Shown: positions 25,004 to 34,444, counted from the stretch's first letter. The stretch: 64,000 nucleotides of DNA from Clostridium amylolyticum (GCF_900142075.1 NZ_FQZO01000008.1:62001-126000); one strand, 5' to 3'. Notes: generated by a model not told the origin, from the sequence alone. Translations and numbers: made by a program.

Positions 25004-26026
25004 TTAAACCTCATCATAACAATATTCTTTTAATTCTTGCTCTATTATTCTTACCTTCTCTTGATCAGGATATATCTTATAAACACCAATATTTTTAATA
25101 GATATATCTGGATTAAAATATTGCCTTTTATGTATATGATTTTTATCTGTAATTCCTATAAAATCATATATTTCTTTAAGAAAGTCATCATATTTAATCA
25201 CTGTATCTTCAAATTTTACTCTCATAATATTCTTAGGATCTTCTATTTCCCCTTCAGCTTGTTGTCTAAGTTTTCTAAACCACTTTATGTATACATCCAG
25301 ATCATGTGATGGTATCCAACTTTCTTTTTCATACATCTCATTAATGGCAAATATATCTCTTGGATCTCTATCTATCACCACTACTTTTAAATCATAAAAA
25401 TAATTTAAATAACGATTTATATTAGCAGGCGGTACAAGTTGATCAAAAACTAAATACTCATATTTAAAATTAAGGTCTATCACATGGAATAGTTCTTGCA
25501 TATATTCCTTAGTGGCATTATAAAATCTATCTTCAGGATAAGAAAAATATATTCGGCTTTTAGGCGGCTGAATTACTGCTCTTCTTTCTGAGGGATTAAT
25601 AATTATTTTCTTAATTCTTGGATATATTTTATAACAGAAAAATCTAACTATAGCATTTTTATCAATAGCATGATGCTCCCAATAACCTTTCCAGGAAACA
25701 TCAACCAATTTATCAATATACCTATAGGAAATCTCTTTAAACTTCCCATTAAAAAACCTTTCATACCTTGGAAAAATAAAATTACCGGAATGATAATCTA
25801 TGATTTTTTTAAACCTTCTTATGGCTATGTCAGAATTTAAGCGATGCCTATTTTCCAAAAGAGCACTTTCTAGGTAAGATATTCCCTCATAGTCTTGAAT
25901 AAATCTAAACTCATAATCTCCTGTAGAATAACAATTATCAAATTCTTTAAGTAAGTCTGTTACTACACTGGAACCTGTAGCTCCATATCCAGCACAAGTA
26001 ATAATCTTGTGTTTATTCCCCCCCAT
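25004..26026 (-). CDS. Sulfotransferase-like protein
   Basis: A 340-residue protein. It has an N-terminal P-loop-like PAPS-binding motif (TCAGYGATGSSVVTDLLKEF, residues 10-29). A second nucleotide-contact motif is VVVIDRDPRDIFAINEMY near 232-249, matching the 3'-phosphate-binding region of sulfotransferases. A basic C terminus follows. Placement among glycosyltransferases suggests sulfation of a surface glycan, which is unusual for Clostridium. A GGGGG site lies 7 nt before the ATG. It is separated by 4 nt from the upstream GT2 gene. The activity could also be another nucleotide-dependent transfer. Confidence 0.72.
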   Translation of the reverse strand: MGGNKHKIITCAGYGATGSSVVTDLLKEFDNCYSTGDYEFRFIQDYEGISYLESALLENRHRLNSDIAIRRFKKIIDYHSGNFIFPRYERFFNGKFKEISYRYIDKLVDVSWKGYWEHHAIDKNAIVRFFCYKIYPRIKKIIINPSERRAVIQPPKSRIYFSYPEDRFYNATKEYMQELFHVIDLNFKYEYLVFDQLVPPANINRYLNYFYDLKVVVIDRDPRDIFAINEMYEKESWIPSHDLDVYIKWFRKLRQQAEGEIEDPKNIMRVKFEDTVIKYDDFLKEIYDFIGITDKNHIHKRQYFNPDISIKNIGVYKIYPDQEKVRIIEQELKEYCYDEV

Positions 26027-26030
26027 GAAC

Positions 26031-27056
26031 CTACCCCCTTAACCTTTTAAATACTTTACATAGATAAAAATATAAGAATTTTGATGTTAAAAACACCTTA
26101 ACCTCAAAAGTCTTTAAGTTTTTAATATTAGAAAGCACATTTTCTACATCTGCATAATATAAGTTTAAACTTAATTTATTAAACTTTTTATTAGCCTTGA
26201 ATACTTCAAAAATACCATATTCATCATAAATCCATTTTGCTATACTTAAATAAATATTTATATAATCATAATCTAATAATAACTTAAGATTTTCTTTAGG
26301 CATTGCTTGTCCATTAAGATGCACTGAACTTATATAATCCCAAAGCCTCCTGTTTGCCTTTAATGCATCACAGTATTTTTCGGAAAAGGCTGTGTTCATA
26401 GCAGAAGTCTTTCTTACCATGAGCTTAGTAAGATCTTCACTAACCCCAGTAACTATTTTAGAATTGTAAAGACACTTGCCTATAAACTCTGCATCTTCCC
26501 CATAAGAAAACCCTTCACTGTACTGTAATTGATTTTCTAGCAGCATTTTTTTATTGTAAAGAGCATTTCCTGTACATACCCATATTTCCTTTTTCAACTT
26601 TTTTTCTAATGCCATGGGGCCTGGTAGCGGTTCTTGAATATATGATTTATTATTAGAATATCTATAGGTTACTTTTCCACTATTCTCTTGAAATTCATAG
26701 TATCCACAGTGACATATATCCGCCTTATGCTCTTCAATCTTTTTAACCATCTTCTCTAAGGCAGTAGCTTCCAGACTATCGTCTCCATCAATAAATAAAA
26801 CATATTTCCCTGTAGATGTATTAAGTCCTATGTTTCTAGCTCTACTTACTCCGCCATTAGTCCTCTTTATAAGTGTATAATTAATATTTTTTCCTATAAA
26901 AAAACTTTCTATTTTCATACAAGAATTATCCTTAGAGCCATCATCTACCAAGATTATTTCATAATCCTTAAAGCTCTGACTTTCTATAGACTCTAGGGTC
27001 ATAGATATATAATTTTCTAAATTATATACAGGTATAACTATACTAACCAAGGGCAT
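26031..27056 (-). CDS. Family 2 glycosyltransferase with C-terminal extension
   Basis: A 341-residue GT-A enzyme: VSIVIPVYNLENYISMTLES at the N terminus, EIILVDDGSKDNS near 34-46, and FIDGDDSLEATALEKMVKK near 91-109. The C-terminal 130 residues are typical of capsule GT2 enzymes (EpsJ-like). Its start codon overlaps the end of the upstream polymerase gene by 14 nt, so translation is probably coupled. Confidence 0.9.
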   Translation of the reverse strand: MPLVSIVIPVYNLENYISMTLESIESQSFKDYEIILVDDGSKDNSCMKIESFFIGKNINYTLIKRTNGGVSRARNIGLNTSTGKYVLFIDGDDSLEATALEKMVKKIEEHKADICHCGYYEFQENSGKVTYRYSNNKSYIQEPLPGPMALEKKLKKEIWVCTGNALYNKKMLLENQLQYSEGFSYGEDAEFIGKCLYNSKIVTGVSEDLTKLMVRKTSAMNTAFSEKYCDALKANRRLWDYISSVHLNGQAMPKENLKLLLDYDYINIYLSIAKWIYDEYGIFEVFKANKKFNKLSLNLYYADVENVLSNIKNLKTFEVKVFLTSKFLYFYLCKVFKRLRG

Positions 27057-28317
27057 GTACTTTCACCTCATATCTTTTATATACCATTCTCATAGCATTT
27101 CCCATAAAAGTCCAGTAAACCGTGGCTACAAAATTAGCTACAAATATTATATTTGCCTCTACCATATTTATGGCGTAAATAGAAATAGAAAAGGCTAATA
27201 TTCCACTGACAAATATCCTTTCATACCTCATTAGTGGATTTTTACTAATATAACTATATATTTTCACAGTAACAAATACAAAAAATATTAAAATTATTAT
27301 AGATGCTATTACCCCATTAGCTACTCCTATTTGAAAGAAAATATTATGCAGTCCACCTCCGTCAATACCTGGAAGAGATACTCTAGCGGCTTCTTTCATA
27401 GACTTTGTAACATTATCTGTTCCTACTCCGATTAAAAAGTTTTCCTTTATGACTTTTAAACCAGTACTCCACAGATTAAGCCTTCCGCTAAAAAATCCTA
27501 GTTCTTCATTTTTAACTAATAGACTAGAGGGTTTATTTATAAAAAGCGCTTTTGTCCATAAAGCTAAAAAGCCCAAAGTTAGTAAAAAGAAAATATAAAG
27601 CACTTTATTTTTGATAGACTTTTCATAAATAAGAATAAATGCTATAAAGAAAATCCCTACAGCTAATATCCCTGCTCTTCCTTTTGAAGACAATAAAACT
27701 CCTACTTGAAGCACAACACTTAAAATATAAAAGACTTTTCCATACCCCTTTGTCATTAGAATAAGAATAGCACTCATCATTATAGAAAGCGCAGCTACTA
27801 AGGCAGCAGTATTCCCCCCAGTGTATATTCCATTAAATCCCCCATATACAAGCCGTCCAAACACGCTATCACCTATAGTAAAAGTTATATTTAAGATATA
27901 CATAGCAAAGGTTATTAAAGAAGGTACAGCAGAAGCTAAAACATAAGTATTCATAAGAAGTTTACCTTGTTTAATTATATCTTCTTTATCTCCCCAGCTA
28001 TTGAAACTATACAAAACAAAAAATTGCATAAAGGTTAATACGTATATTTTTATATTTGAAGCCTTAGATGGGTTTTTTATTATAGTTAATATATAAATGC
28101 ACATAAAAATCAACAATAATATCTTGCTTTTATGAATAGCAATACTTTTATTTTTTACATAAAACATGTAAAGAAGCACTATTGCCCATAACAATAATAA
28201 AAAATTTATTACTGTACTAACTCCTTTAAGAGTTGTTAAAGCAGTGGTATATAGTATAGTTATTACTATAAAAACCTGTTTGTATATCAGTTCACTTTTT
28301 GTTAGATTAATTTTCAT
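27043..28317 (-). CDS. O-antigen ligase/polymerase-type membrane protein (2)
   Basis: A 424-residue membrane protein with about eleven helices. The Wzy_C-type signature is SSKGRAGILAVGIFFIAFIL near 211-230, then GRLNLWSTGLKVIKENFLIG and the external GLHNIFFQIGVANGV near 322-336. It probably polymerises the repeat unit exported by the Wzx protein. AGGAG lies 9 nt before the ATG. Confidence 0.82.
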   Translation of the reverse strand: MKINLTKSELIYKQVFIVITILYTTALTTLKGVSTVINFLLLLWAIVLLYMFYVKNKSIAIHKSKILLLIFMCIYILTIIKNPSKASNIKIYVLTFMQFFVLYSFNSWGDKEDIIKQGKLLMNTYVLASAVPSLITFAMYILNITFTIGDSVFGRLVYGGFNGIYTGGNTAALVAALSIMMSAILILMTKGYGKVFYILSVVLQVGVLLSSKGRAGILAVGIFFIAFILIYEKSIKNKVLYIFFLLTLGFLALWTKALFINKPSSLLVKNEELGFFSGRLNLWSTGLKVIKENFLIGVGTDNVTKSMKEAARVSLPGIDGGGLHNIFFQIGVANGVIASIIILIFFVFVTVKIYSYISKNPLMRYERIFVSGILAFSISIYAINMVEANIIFVANFVATVYWTFMGNAMRMVYKRYEVKVHALG

Positions 28318-28527
28318 AACTAATCTCCTGTTCTTTGATTAATCTTAATAATTAATCTTTTTGTTCTTTGATTAACCTTATTAACTAATATTCTTATTTT
28401 CGTTATTTTTCATTACTGAATATTTTACCTGTGTTTTTTCTCAGTCCTTCATGTCTTTTATATAAAACATTATAAATATGAGAGAAGGAAAGTGAATCAA
28501 TTTCCAGGAGTAATAAGTTTTTCTTCA

Positions 28528-29394
28528 TCATACTTCTCCATTAATTTCCTTGTTAGAATTTTCAAAGTAATCTTTAATAAGTACAATAAGACATCCTAAC
28601 ATAAAGCCTGCCAAAATACCCAATATAGCTAGCTTTTTTACGGTTACAGCCTTTACTGTGATATTATACTCCGGAGAACTTATAAGTTCTAAAGCCTTTA
28701 TATAATTAGCTTTATAGCTCTTAGCTTCTGCTAGCTCATTTAAACCAGCATCATATATCATACTGCTTTGAGAATCCTTTTTAATGTTTTTTAGCTTTTC
28801 TTCATAAAAAACTATTTTTCTCTTATTATAATCTTCATAATTATTGTTAAGATACTTATTTATTTCTTCATAGTACTTTTTGGGTAAATGAATACTAAGT
28901 TCCTTATCCTTTAAAGTAACTTCTATACTTACATTAGTTTTAATATTTTCATCTATCTTTAATCCTTGCTGAGGTATAGGAATATCTTGTATTGATATTC
29001 TTGTTATGGAATTCATCCATTTTATTAAGTCTTCTTCTTTTATTGATGAGATATCTTTAATCTTATTAATTTTTGCGTATTCTTCTTTAAGGTTCAGTCC
29101 TTTTACTACTTCTTTTTTTACTTCGTCGTTATTTACTGCATTACTTATATTTTCACCAAAGGTTTCAATGAATTTTGGACTTTGACTAAAAATAAGTCTT
29201 GAAGTATAGACTGGCGGTTTTAGAATTCCATATGCTGTTGAAATAAGCATCATAATTAAAGTAGTTATAAGAATAATAAACTTTCCTTGCAACAATGGCA
29301 TAATTGCATCATATAATTCAATTTCATCATTTTTTATAATTTTATTTTTTATACCTTGCCTTCTTTGAATGCTATCTTTACCTTTTCGCCTCAT
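28528..29394 (-). CDS. Wzz-type chain-length determinant
   Basis: A 288-residue two-helix membrane protein. TM1 (residues 34-54) follows a cytoplasmic head, an external coiled domain of about 190 residues follows, and TM2 (about 255-275) is near the C terminus. VKAVTVKKLAILGILAGFML is the typical TM2 approach of polysaccharide co-polymerases. It controls chain length with the polymerase. No Wzc-like tyrosine kinase is fused or adjacent, and the usual proline-rich motif is weak. Confidence 0.75.
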   Translation of the reverse strand: MRRKGKDSIQRRQGIKNKIIKNDEIELYDAIMPLLQGKFIILITTLIMMLISTAYGILKPPVYTSRLIFSQSPKFIETFGENISNAVNNDEVKKEVVKGLNLKEEYAKINKIKDISSIKEEDLIKWMNSITRISIQDIPIPQQGLKIDENIKTNVSIEVTLKDKELSIHLPKKYYEEINKYLNNNYEDYNKRKIVFYEEKLKNIKKDSQSSMIYDAGLNELAEAKSYKANYIKALELISSPEYNITVKAVTVKKLAILGILAGFMLGCLIVLIKDYFENSNKEINGEV

Positions 29395-29449
29395 AGCCTA
29401 CTCCCCTTTTATACCTTTTTCTTACTTATCTCTTCTTTTTCTCGCTTTT

Positions 29450-30265
29450 TTACTTTTCTATATATATTTCTATAGCATGTACAGTTCTTTCATTCTCTGG
29501 AGGCAACACCATATAATTACCATAGGAAATAGTAAGTATTTTATCACTATTATTTGGTGTTAAAAAATATCCATTTTCAAACTTTCTTCTTTCTAGTGGG
29601 AATAAATCTTTCTCCTCAAACTCTTTATCCCATATAAGTTCAGCTCCATAGGTGTATGTTGTGGATTTAGAACCTTTGCTTAATTTAATTGCTGATTCCT
29701 GCAACTTAAATATAAGTTTTGTAGGTATCAGCTTTCCCAAAAGCTGCATAAAGGTACGGAGGAAAAACCTTGGCTTTGGAAAATCATCGGTATTTATCCT
29801 TAATTTTAAAATCCAAAGTTTTCCTGCAAGACTCTGAATTTTTGCTTTAAAAGATGTATCCGGGACTTTGTCAAAAGGAAATACATCTATATAAAAACCT
29901 TGATGATATCTTTTATTCTTCTCTTCTATGAGAAGGCTTCCATTATGTCTTATTTTTAATGGAATGTGATATAAATCATAATTTGAATCCGTATCTCTAG
30001 TTTGGAAAAAATATTTCTTTGAAAGTTCTTTTGGTGCTATTTCTTTAAACCTATTATAGTCTTCTCTAAGCATAGATATATCTAAATCATCATCCCAAGG
30101 AATAAAGCCTCCATGGCGTATAGCCCCTAACAATGTACCATCGGATAAGAAGTATTTTATATTATGCTTACTACAAATTCGATCTACTTCTTTTAAAATC
30201 TGAAGCATTATATCTTGTACTGTTTTTATATCTGTTTTTATATATTCTTTTTCACCATATATCAT
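29450..30265 (-). CDS. LicD family phosphotransferase
   Basis: A 271-residue protein with the LicD signature: SKHNIKYFLSDGTLLGAIRH, then GGFIPWDDDLDISMLREDYN (residues 33-72), a nucleotidyltransferase-like metal site. LicD enzymes add phosphocholine or related phospho-groups to cell-surface glycans. It lies within the polysaccharide operon between wzz and wzx, so the glycan is probably decorated. The donor substrate cannot be read from sequence. Confidence 0.88.
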   Translation of the reverse strand: MIYGEKEYIKTDIKTVQDIMLQILKEVDRICSKHNIKYFLSDGTLLGAIRHGGFIPWDDDLDISMLREDYNRFKEIAPKELSKKYFFQTRDTDSNYDLYHIPLKIRHNGSLLIEEKNKRYHQGFYIDVFPFDKVPDTSFKAKIQSLAGKLWILKLRINTDDFPKPRFFLRTFMQLLGKLIPTKLIFKLQESAIKLSKGSKSTTYTYGAELIWDKEFEEKDLFPLERRKFENGYFLTPNNSDKILTISYGNYMVLPPENERTVHAIEIYIEK

Positions 30266-30306
30266 AAGAATTTCCCCTTAATTATAATAATAACAAAAAT
30301 ATTTTA

Positions 30307-31758
30307 TCATCTCTTTACCTTTGTTTTAAATTTTTCCATAAACATCATCAATACTTCGTCTTTAATAACTAGGAGTATGGTAAAGTATACCAATGAGTTT
30401 ACAAATATAGTTGCTATGGAAATCTTTACAGTTCCATGAATAAAATGCTTTATTATCGAAGTAATAGGAATAAACACTAAAGATATTAAAAAATATTTCA
30501 TTTTATCAATACTAAATAAATTTAAATTCACCTTTAATGTATGTCTTACATAATAATATTCAATGATAATTAATATGCTGTTTGATAAAGCTGTGGTGAG
30601 TATGGCATTTCTAGGGGTAAACTTACCTAGTAAAAGCAAAATAATATTTAATGTAACATTGATTAAGCCACATACAAAAATATACTTTACTAATATCCTT
30701 TCCTTTCTTTTTACATAAATTACCTGATTGGTAAGTATAGATTCTATTCCTCCAGTAATTATATAAAATGCAAAAACTTGAAGTATGGGTATTGCACCTG
30801 AAAGTTTTTCTTTTCCATACAACCATAGAATTTCATTTGCTAATACAAATATCCCCAGTGCAGCAGGAAATAAAAACGCAAAATAAACCTTTACAACTCT
30901 GTTCAACAAGCTTTCGTACATTAATTCATCCTTTTTTCCTAGATGATGAGAAAGTCGCGGTATGGTTACATATATAACCGCTAATATTACACTGTTTATC
31001 ATGGTACAAATAAGTTGGGAAGATGTGTACCTTAGCAAGGATGGTTCATCTATGAAATGTCCTAACATAAACCTATCCACTTGAGTATAAAGCACATTAG
31101 CATTGGCCAACAATACGCCCATAAGTAAATATTTTATATGTCTTTTAATTTCTATTTCTTTTATATCAAACTTTATAAATCTTTTGATATACAAAAAACT
31201 TATTACATTATTAAAAAATACGTAAAGAGAACTTAAAAATACATACTGATAAAAATTACCAGAAGCTTTTATAGTGGTTACCAGCAATATTATATACGTT
31301 AATCTAACCAGTATAGTCTTAACGGTTATAAAATTATAATTTTCAAGGGCTTCATTTACCCACTCTATGTAAAATACATTTGCAAAAATATTTATTGTGA
31401 AAATCATAAGCACAGGAAACTTATCTGTCCCTGCATACATAGTATAAGAGAATATTAAATAAGCTATAATAGCTATAACATTGGCAATACACCCAATGAT
31501 AAATAAACTTGTAAATAATTTTGAAAGTTTCTTTTTATCCTCTCTTACTCTACTAACTTCCCTAAGTCCATATTGATATATTCCAAAAGAAGCGAAAACA
31601 AAAAAATAATTGTATACGGTATCTCCGAAATAATATCTTCCCATAAGCGTATCTCCCAACACACTTAAAGCATAAGGACCTATAATCACAGGAATTATTA
31701 TGTTAAATAAACTAAGAAGGATCTTAAATATAACGTTTCTCATTATAGATTTGCTCAT
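30307..31758 (-). CDS. Wzx-type polysaccharide flippase
   Basis: A 483-residue protein with 12-14 membrane helices of the polysaccharide-transporter (MOP) superfamily. The N terminus NVIFKILLSLFNIIIPVIIG and GPYALSVLGDTLMGRYYFGD is typical of Wzx proteins. It flips lipid-linked repeat units. It is the first gene of the minus-strand operon wzx-licD-wzz-wzy-GT2-sulfotransferase-GT2. No initiating phosphoglycosyl transferase is in the window. Confidence 0.9.
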   Translation of the reverse strand: MSKSIMRNVIFKILLSLFNIIIPVIIGPYALSVLGDTLMGRYYFGDTVYNYFFVFASFGIYQYGLREVSRVREDKKKLSKLFTSLFIIGCIANVIAIIAYLIFSYTMYAGTDKFPVLMIFTINIFANVFYIEWVNEALENYNFITVKTILVRLTYIILLVTTIKASGNFYQYVFLSSLYVFFNNVISFLYIKRFIKFDIKEIEIKRHIKYLLMGVLLANANVLYTQVDRFMLGHFIDEPSLLRYTSSQLICTMINSVILAVIYVTIPRLSHHLGKKDELMYESLLNRVVKVYFAFLFPAALGIFVLANEILWLYGKEKLSGAIPILQVFAFYIITGGIESILTNQVIYVKRKERILVKYIFVCGLINVTLNIILLLLGKFTPRNAILTTALSNSILIIIEYYYVRHTLKVNLNLFSIDKMKYFLISLVFIPITSIIKHFIHGTVKISIATIFVNSLVYFTILLVIKDEVLMMFMEKFKTKVKR

Positions 31759-31854
31759 GGCTAATTTACCTTTCTAAACTAACTTTGTTCGAAACTATAT
31801 TCACTAAATTTTTACAATGAATTCAAAATTAATTATAACACTGAGTTAAAAATA

Positions 31855-31921
31855 GTGCCAGGCAAGTGGCAAGCAAAAAAATTACATTATTGTAATTTGT
31901 CACTTGTCACGTGCCTGGCAC
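31855..31921. repeat. GTGCCAGGCAC palindromic repeat, copy 1
   Basis: GTGCCAGGCAAGTGGCAAG (31855-31873) pairs with a 3' arm ending in GTGCCTGGCAC (31911-31921), with 2 mismatches in 19. An inner ATTACA/TGTAAT stem lies between. A run of T follows, so it may also terminate the parvulin or wzx region. Related elements occur at 47634-47668 and 54378-54431. Confidence 0.65.
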
Positions 31922-31933
31922 CCTTTTTTGCTT

Positions 31934-32680
31934 CTAGAAAAACTTAACTCCGTATTTATCTGAAAGTTCTTTTACAAGCTCAGCAAATTTGTTGTTTTGT
32001 CTTTCTTGTATAAGCTGTTGCATAACTTGATGTTCAACTTCTTCAAAGCTTCTATTAGTTGCTGGTGTTTTCTCTTCAAGCTTTATTAAATGCCATCCAA
32101 ATTGAGTTTGTACTGGAGCGCTTAAATCTCCTACTTCCATTTGGAAAGCAGCGTCTTCAAATTCTGGGACCATCATACCTCTTGAGAACTGTCCAAGATT
32201 TCCACCTTGCTCTTTTGATGGGCAGCTGGAGTATTGTAAAGCTGCATCTTCAAAACTTATAGCTCCTGCATTTATTTTATTTAGTATATCTTCAGCCTTG
32301 TCTTCACTATCTACAAGTATGTGCTTAGCACTTACCATAGGTTGTTCTTGATAGGATTCTTTGTTAGCTTCATAAGCTTTTTTTGTTTCTTCGTCAGTTA
32401 CTGTAACTTCTGATAAAACCTTATTTATTGTAACTTGAGTTAAAAGTTCCTTTTTAATTGCTGCTAATTGTGTTTGATATTCTTCACTGTTTTCTAAGTT
32501 CATTTCTTTTCCCATATTGTACATAAGTTCAAAAGATACTATCTCATTAAGAAGTTGTCTCTTTCCTTGCTCAGTAGTTAAAAAACCTCTTCTATCTTGA
32601 GGGTATCTTGCTATAACTGCATTTACGTCATTTTCTGTTATGTTTACTCCATTTACAGAAGCTAATATTTTATTTTCCAT
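31934..32680 (-). CDS. Parvulin-type peptidyl-prolyl isomerase, cytoplasmic
   Basis: About 248 residues. A SurA-like N-terminal helix region (residues 10-100) precedes one parvulin domain: SAKHILVDSEDKAEDIL near 118, then YSSCPSKEQGGNLGQFSRGM and FEDAAFQ, then FGWHLIKLEEK. No signal peptide or lipobox is present, unlike PrsA, so it likely acts in the cytoplasm as a chaperone or foldase. ATG at 32680 is chosen because AAGGAG lies 7 nt upstream; an in-frame start at 32698 would cover the ribosome site. Confidence 0.92.
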   Translation of the reverse strand: MENKILASVNGVNITENDVNAVIARYPQDRRGFLTTEQGKRQLLNEIVSFELMYNMGKEMNLENSEEYQTQLAAIKKELLTQVTINKVLSEVTVTDEETKKAYEANKESYQEQPMVSAKHILVDSEDKAEDILNKINAGAISFEDAALQYSSCPSKEQGGNLGQFSRGMMVPEFEDAAFQMEVGDLSAPVQTQFGWHLIKLEEKTPATNRSFEEVEHQVMQQLIQERQNNKFAELVKELSDKYGVKFF

Positions 32681-33094
32681 GATGCATCTCCTTCGCATTT
32701 TAATAGGCCTTTTCAGGCACTATAAATATAATAACATATTCTGTATGAATAACGAGAATTTTTATTGTATTTTATATGATATATTTTTATTAAATATGTA
32801 TTCATTGAGCTATTTATACGAAAGCATATAACCTATGAAGTGTTTATACAGGGTTATAAAACCTATATTGTTAAACTTATATAAACTTAACCCTTTTAAC
32901 CATCTTACTACTAGGTTAGTCATTGAAATATAATAACTATTATCTTATAATAATAATTAAAGAGAATAGACAATGCGTAATTATAAATGAGAAATGATAA
33001 GTTATCAATGATTAATTTTCAAGGAACAATGGGCAGTAGATATTGATATTAGGATTTATCATTTTAAATTGAATAGGTTTTATGATGATAAAGT

Positions 33095-33292
33095 TATTCT
33101 TAACTTCAGATGGACTTACTTAAAAGAAATACCCTATCCAACTGAAGCTTAGAAGAACTTATCCAGGAGCTTAGCGCACCTTATCCCGCCACTTAACGAA
33201 CTGTGGTATAGGGGAGGTTAGCTATCGGATAAATAATATTGTTAAGTTGGAAATGCTACTGCCTAGATGGGTGGGCAAGCTTCCATATTATG
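33095..33292 (+). ncRNA. Highly structured RNA upstream of peroxiredoxin (unidentified; raiA-motif-like is possible)
   Basis: Long-range complementarities define a compact fold. CTTCAG-a-TGGA (33104-33114) pairs with TCCA-a-CTGAAG (33137-33147). TTATCC (33159-33164) pairs with GGATAA (33227-33232). Inside this, ACCT (33178-33181) pairs with AGGT (33215-33218) and CCAC (33189-33192) with GTGG (33203-33206). The sequence is clearly more GC-rich than its flanks and has no sustained open frame. It ends about 34 nt before the bcp start codon. The style and host suggest the clostridial raiA-motif RNA, but this is from memory and uncertain. No terminator separates it from bcp, so it is either a leader or an independently processed RNA. 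Confidence 0.55.
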
Positions 33293-33326
33293 GCTATAAA
33301 ATAACATTTTTAAGGAGGAAATATAA

Positions 33327-33791
33327 ATGGAAAAATTAAATTTTGAAGGTCAAATTGCTCCAGACTTTACTCTATCTGGATCTGATGGAAAAGAACATAG
33401 TTTGAAAGATTATAGAGGCAAGAAGGTTATTCTTTACTTCTATCCCAAGGACAATACTCCCGGCTGTACCAATGAAGCTATAGCTTTTAAAGAAAATACA
33501 GAAAATCTTTCAGGATTAAATGCTGTAGTTCTTGGTGTAAGCAGGGACTCCCTAGCTTCCCATGAAAAGTTCATTAACAAATTTGGACTACCTTTTGTGC
33601 TATTAAGCGATGCAGAATCCCAGGTTTGCGAACTTTATGGAGTGTTAAAAGAAAAAAATATGTTTGGTAAGAAGTCCATAGGTATTGAAAGAAGCACCTT
33701 CGTGATAGATGAAGAGGGTAAGGTTATAAAAGAATTTAGAAAAGTTAAAGTAGACGGCCATATAAATGAGGTTTTAGAAGCCGTAAAGTAA
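33327..33791 (+). CDS. bcp: Thioredoxin-dependent thiol peroxidase (BCP/PrxQ type)
   Basis: A 154-residue peroxiredoxin. The active-site region is YFYPKDNTPGCTNEAIAF, with peroxidatic Cys near residue 47. The typical nearby resolving cysteine five residues later is absent (Ala-Ile follow), while Cys96 (ESQVCELYG) could serve instead. The protein reduces hydroperoxides using thioredoxin. GGAGG lies 8 nt before the ATG, at the end of the structured leader region. Confidence 0.92.
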   Translation: MEKLNFEGQIAPDFTLSGSDGKEHSLKDYRGKKVILYFYPKDNTPGCTNEAIAFKENTENLSGLNAVVLGVSRDSLASHEKFINKFGLPFVLLSDAESQVCELYGVLKEKNMFGKKSIGIERSTFVIDEEGKVIKEFRKVKVDGHINEVLEAVK

Positions 33792-33809
33792 ATTGTAAAA
33801 GTATGGTTT

Positions 33810-33852
33810 CGCCCCTGGGGTGCTGACATTATATGTCAGCACCCCAGGGGCG
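33810..33852. terminator. 20-bp perfect GC-rich hairpin between convergent genes (repeat copy 2)
   Basis: CGCCCCTGGGGTGCTGACAT (33810-33829) is perfectly complementary to the arm at 33833-33852, with a 3-nt loop. It separates bcp (plus) from cotJC (minus) and probably blocks transcription both ways. It shares the GCCCCTGGGGTGCT core with 34981-35040. Confidence 0.7.
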
Positions 33853-33859
33853 GATACAT

Positions 33860-34444
33860 TTATTTACAATCGTAAAATATATGCTTGTTTTGATAATGAT
33901 CCTGCACCTGCACTAAAGCTTCACCAAACCTTTGGAAGTGTACAATTTCTCTTTGCCATAAGAATTTTAGTACATCTTTCACATCATGATCCTCTGTAAG
34001 GCTTATAAGATGCTCATAGACAGTTCTTGCTTTTTGCTCTGCTGCCATGTCTTCATGGATGTCTGTTACTGGGTCTCCGGTGGACTGAACATAAGCCGCT
34101 GTCCAAGGCACTCCATTGGCATCCGCTGGATATATAGCATTGTCATGCTGCGCAAATCCCCCTTCAAGCCCCGCAGCTTTCATCTCCTTAGGGGTAGCTC
34201 CTCTTGTAAGTTGATATACTAGAGCTGCAATCATTTCTACATGGGCTAATTCCTCAGTACCTATGTCTGTTAATAATGCCTTAGTTTTACCTGTAGGCAT
34301 GGTATATCTTTGACTTAAATACCTTATGGCAGCACTGAGTTCACTGTCTGGCCCTCCATATTGAGCCATTATAGCTTTTGCTAGCTTAAGATCTTTGTTT
34401 TTTACGTTTACAGGATACTCCATCCTCTTTTCATAAATCCACAT
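33860..34444 (-). CDS. cotJC: Spore coat protein CotJC (manganese catalase family)
   Basis: A 194-residue ferritin-like protein. The helix-bundle metal motifs are visible: AIRYLSQRYTM, then GTEELAHVEMIAALVYQLTR near 64-83, and HEDMAAEQKARTVYEHLISL plus WQREIVHFQRFGEALVQV near the C terminus. CotJC resembles Mn catalases and sits in the spore coat inner layer. It is the third gene of the cotJABC operon. GGGAGG lies 9 nt before the ATG. Expression is expected in the mother cell during sporulation (sigma-E in Bacillus). Confidence 0.95.
   Translation of the reverse strand: MWIYEKRMEYPVNVKNKDLKLAKAIMAQYGGPDSELSAAIRYLSQRYTMPTGKTKALLTDIGTEELAHVEMIAALVYQLTRGATPKEMKAAGLEGGFAQHDNAIYPADANGVPWTAAYVQSTGDPVTDIHEDMAAEQKARTVYEHLISLTEDHDVKDVLKFLWQREIVHFQRFGEALVQVQDHYQNKHIFYDCK

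Noticed and set aside
33327..33791. Selenocysteine version of peroxiredoxin
   Set aside because: The peroxidatic position is an ordinary Cys codon and there is no in-frame TGA.
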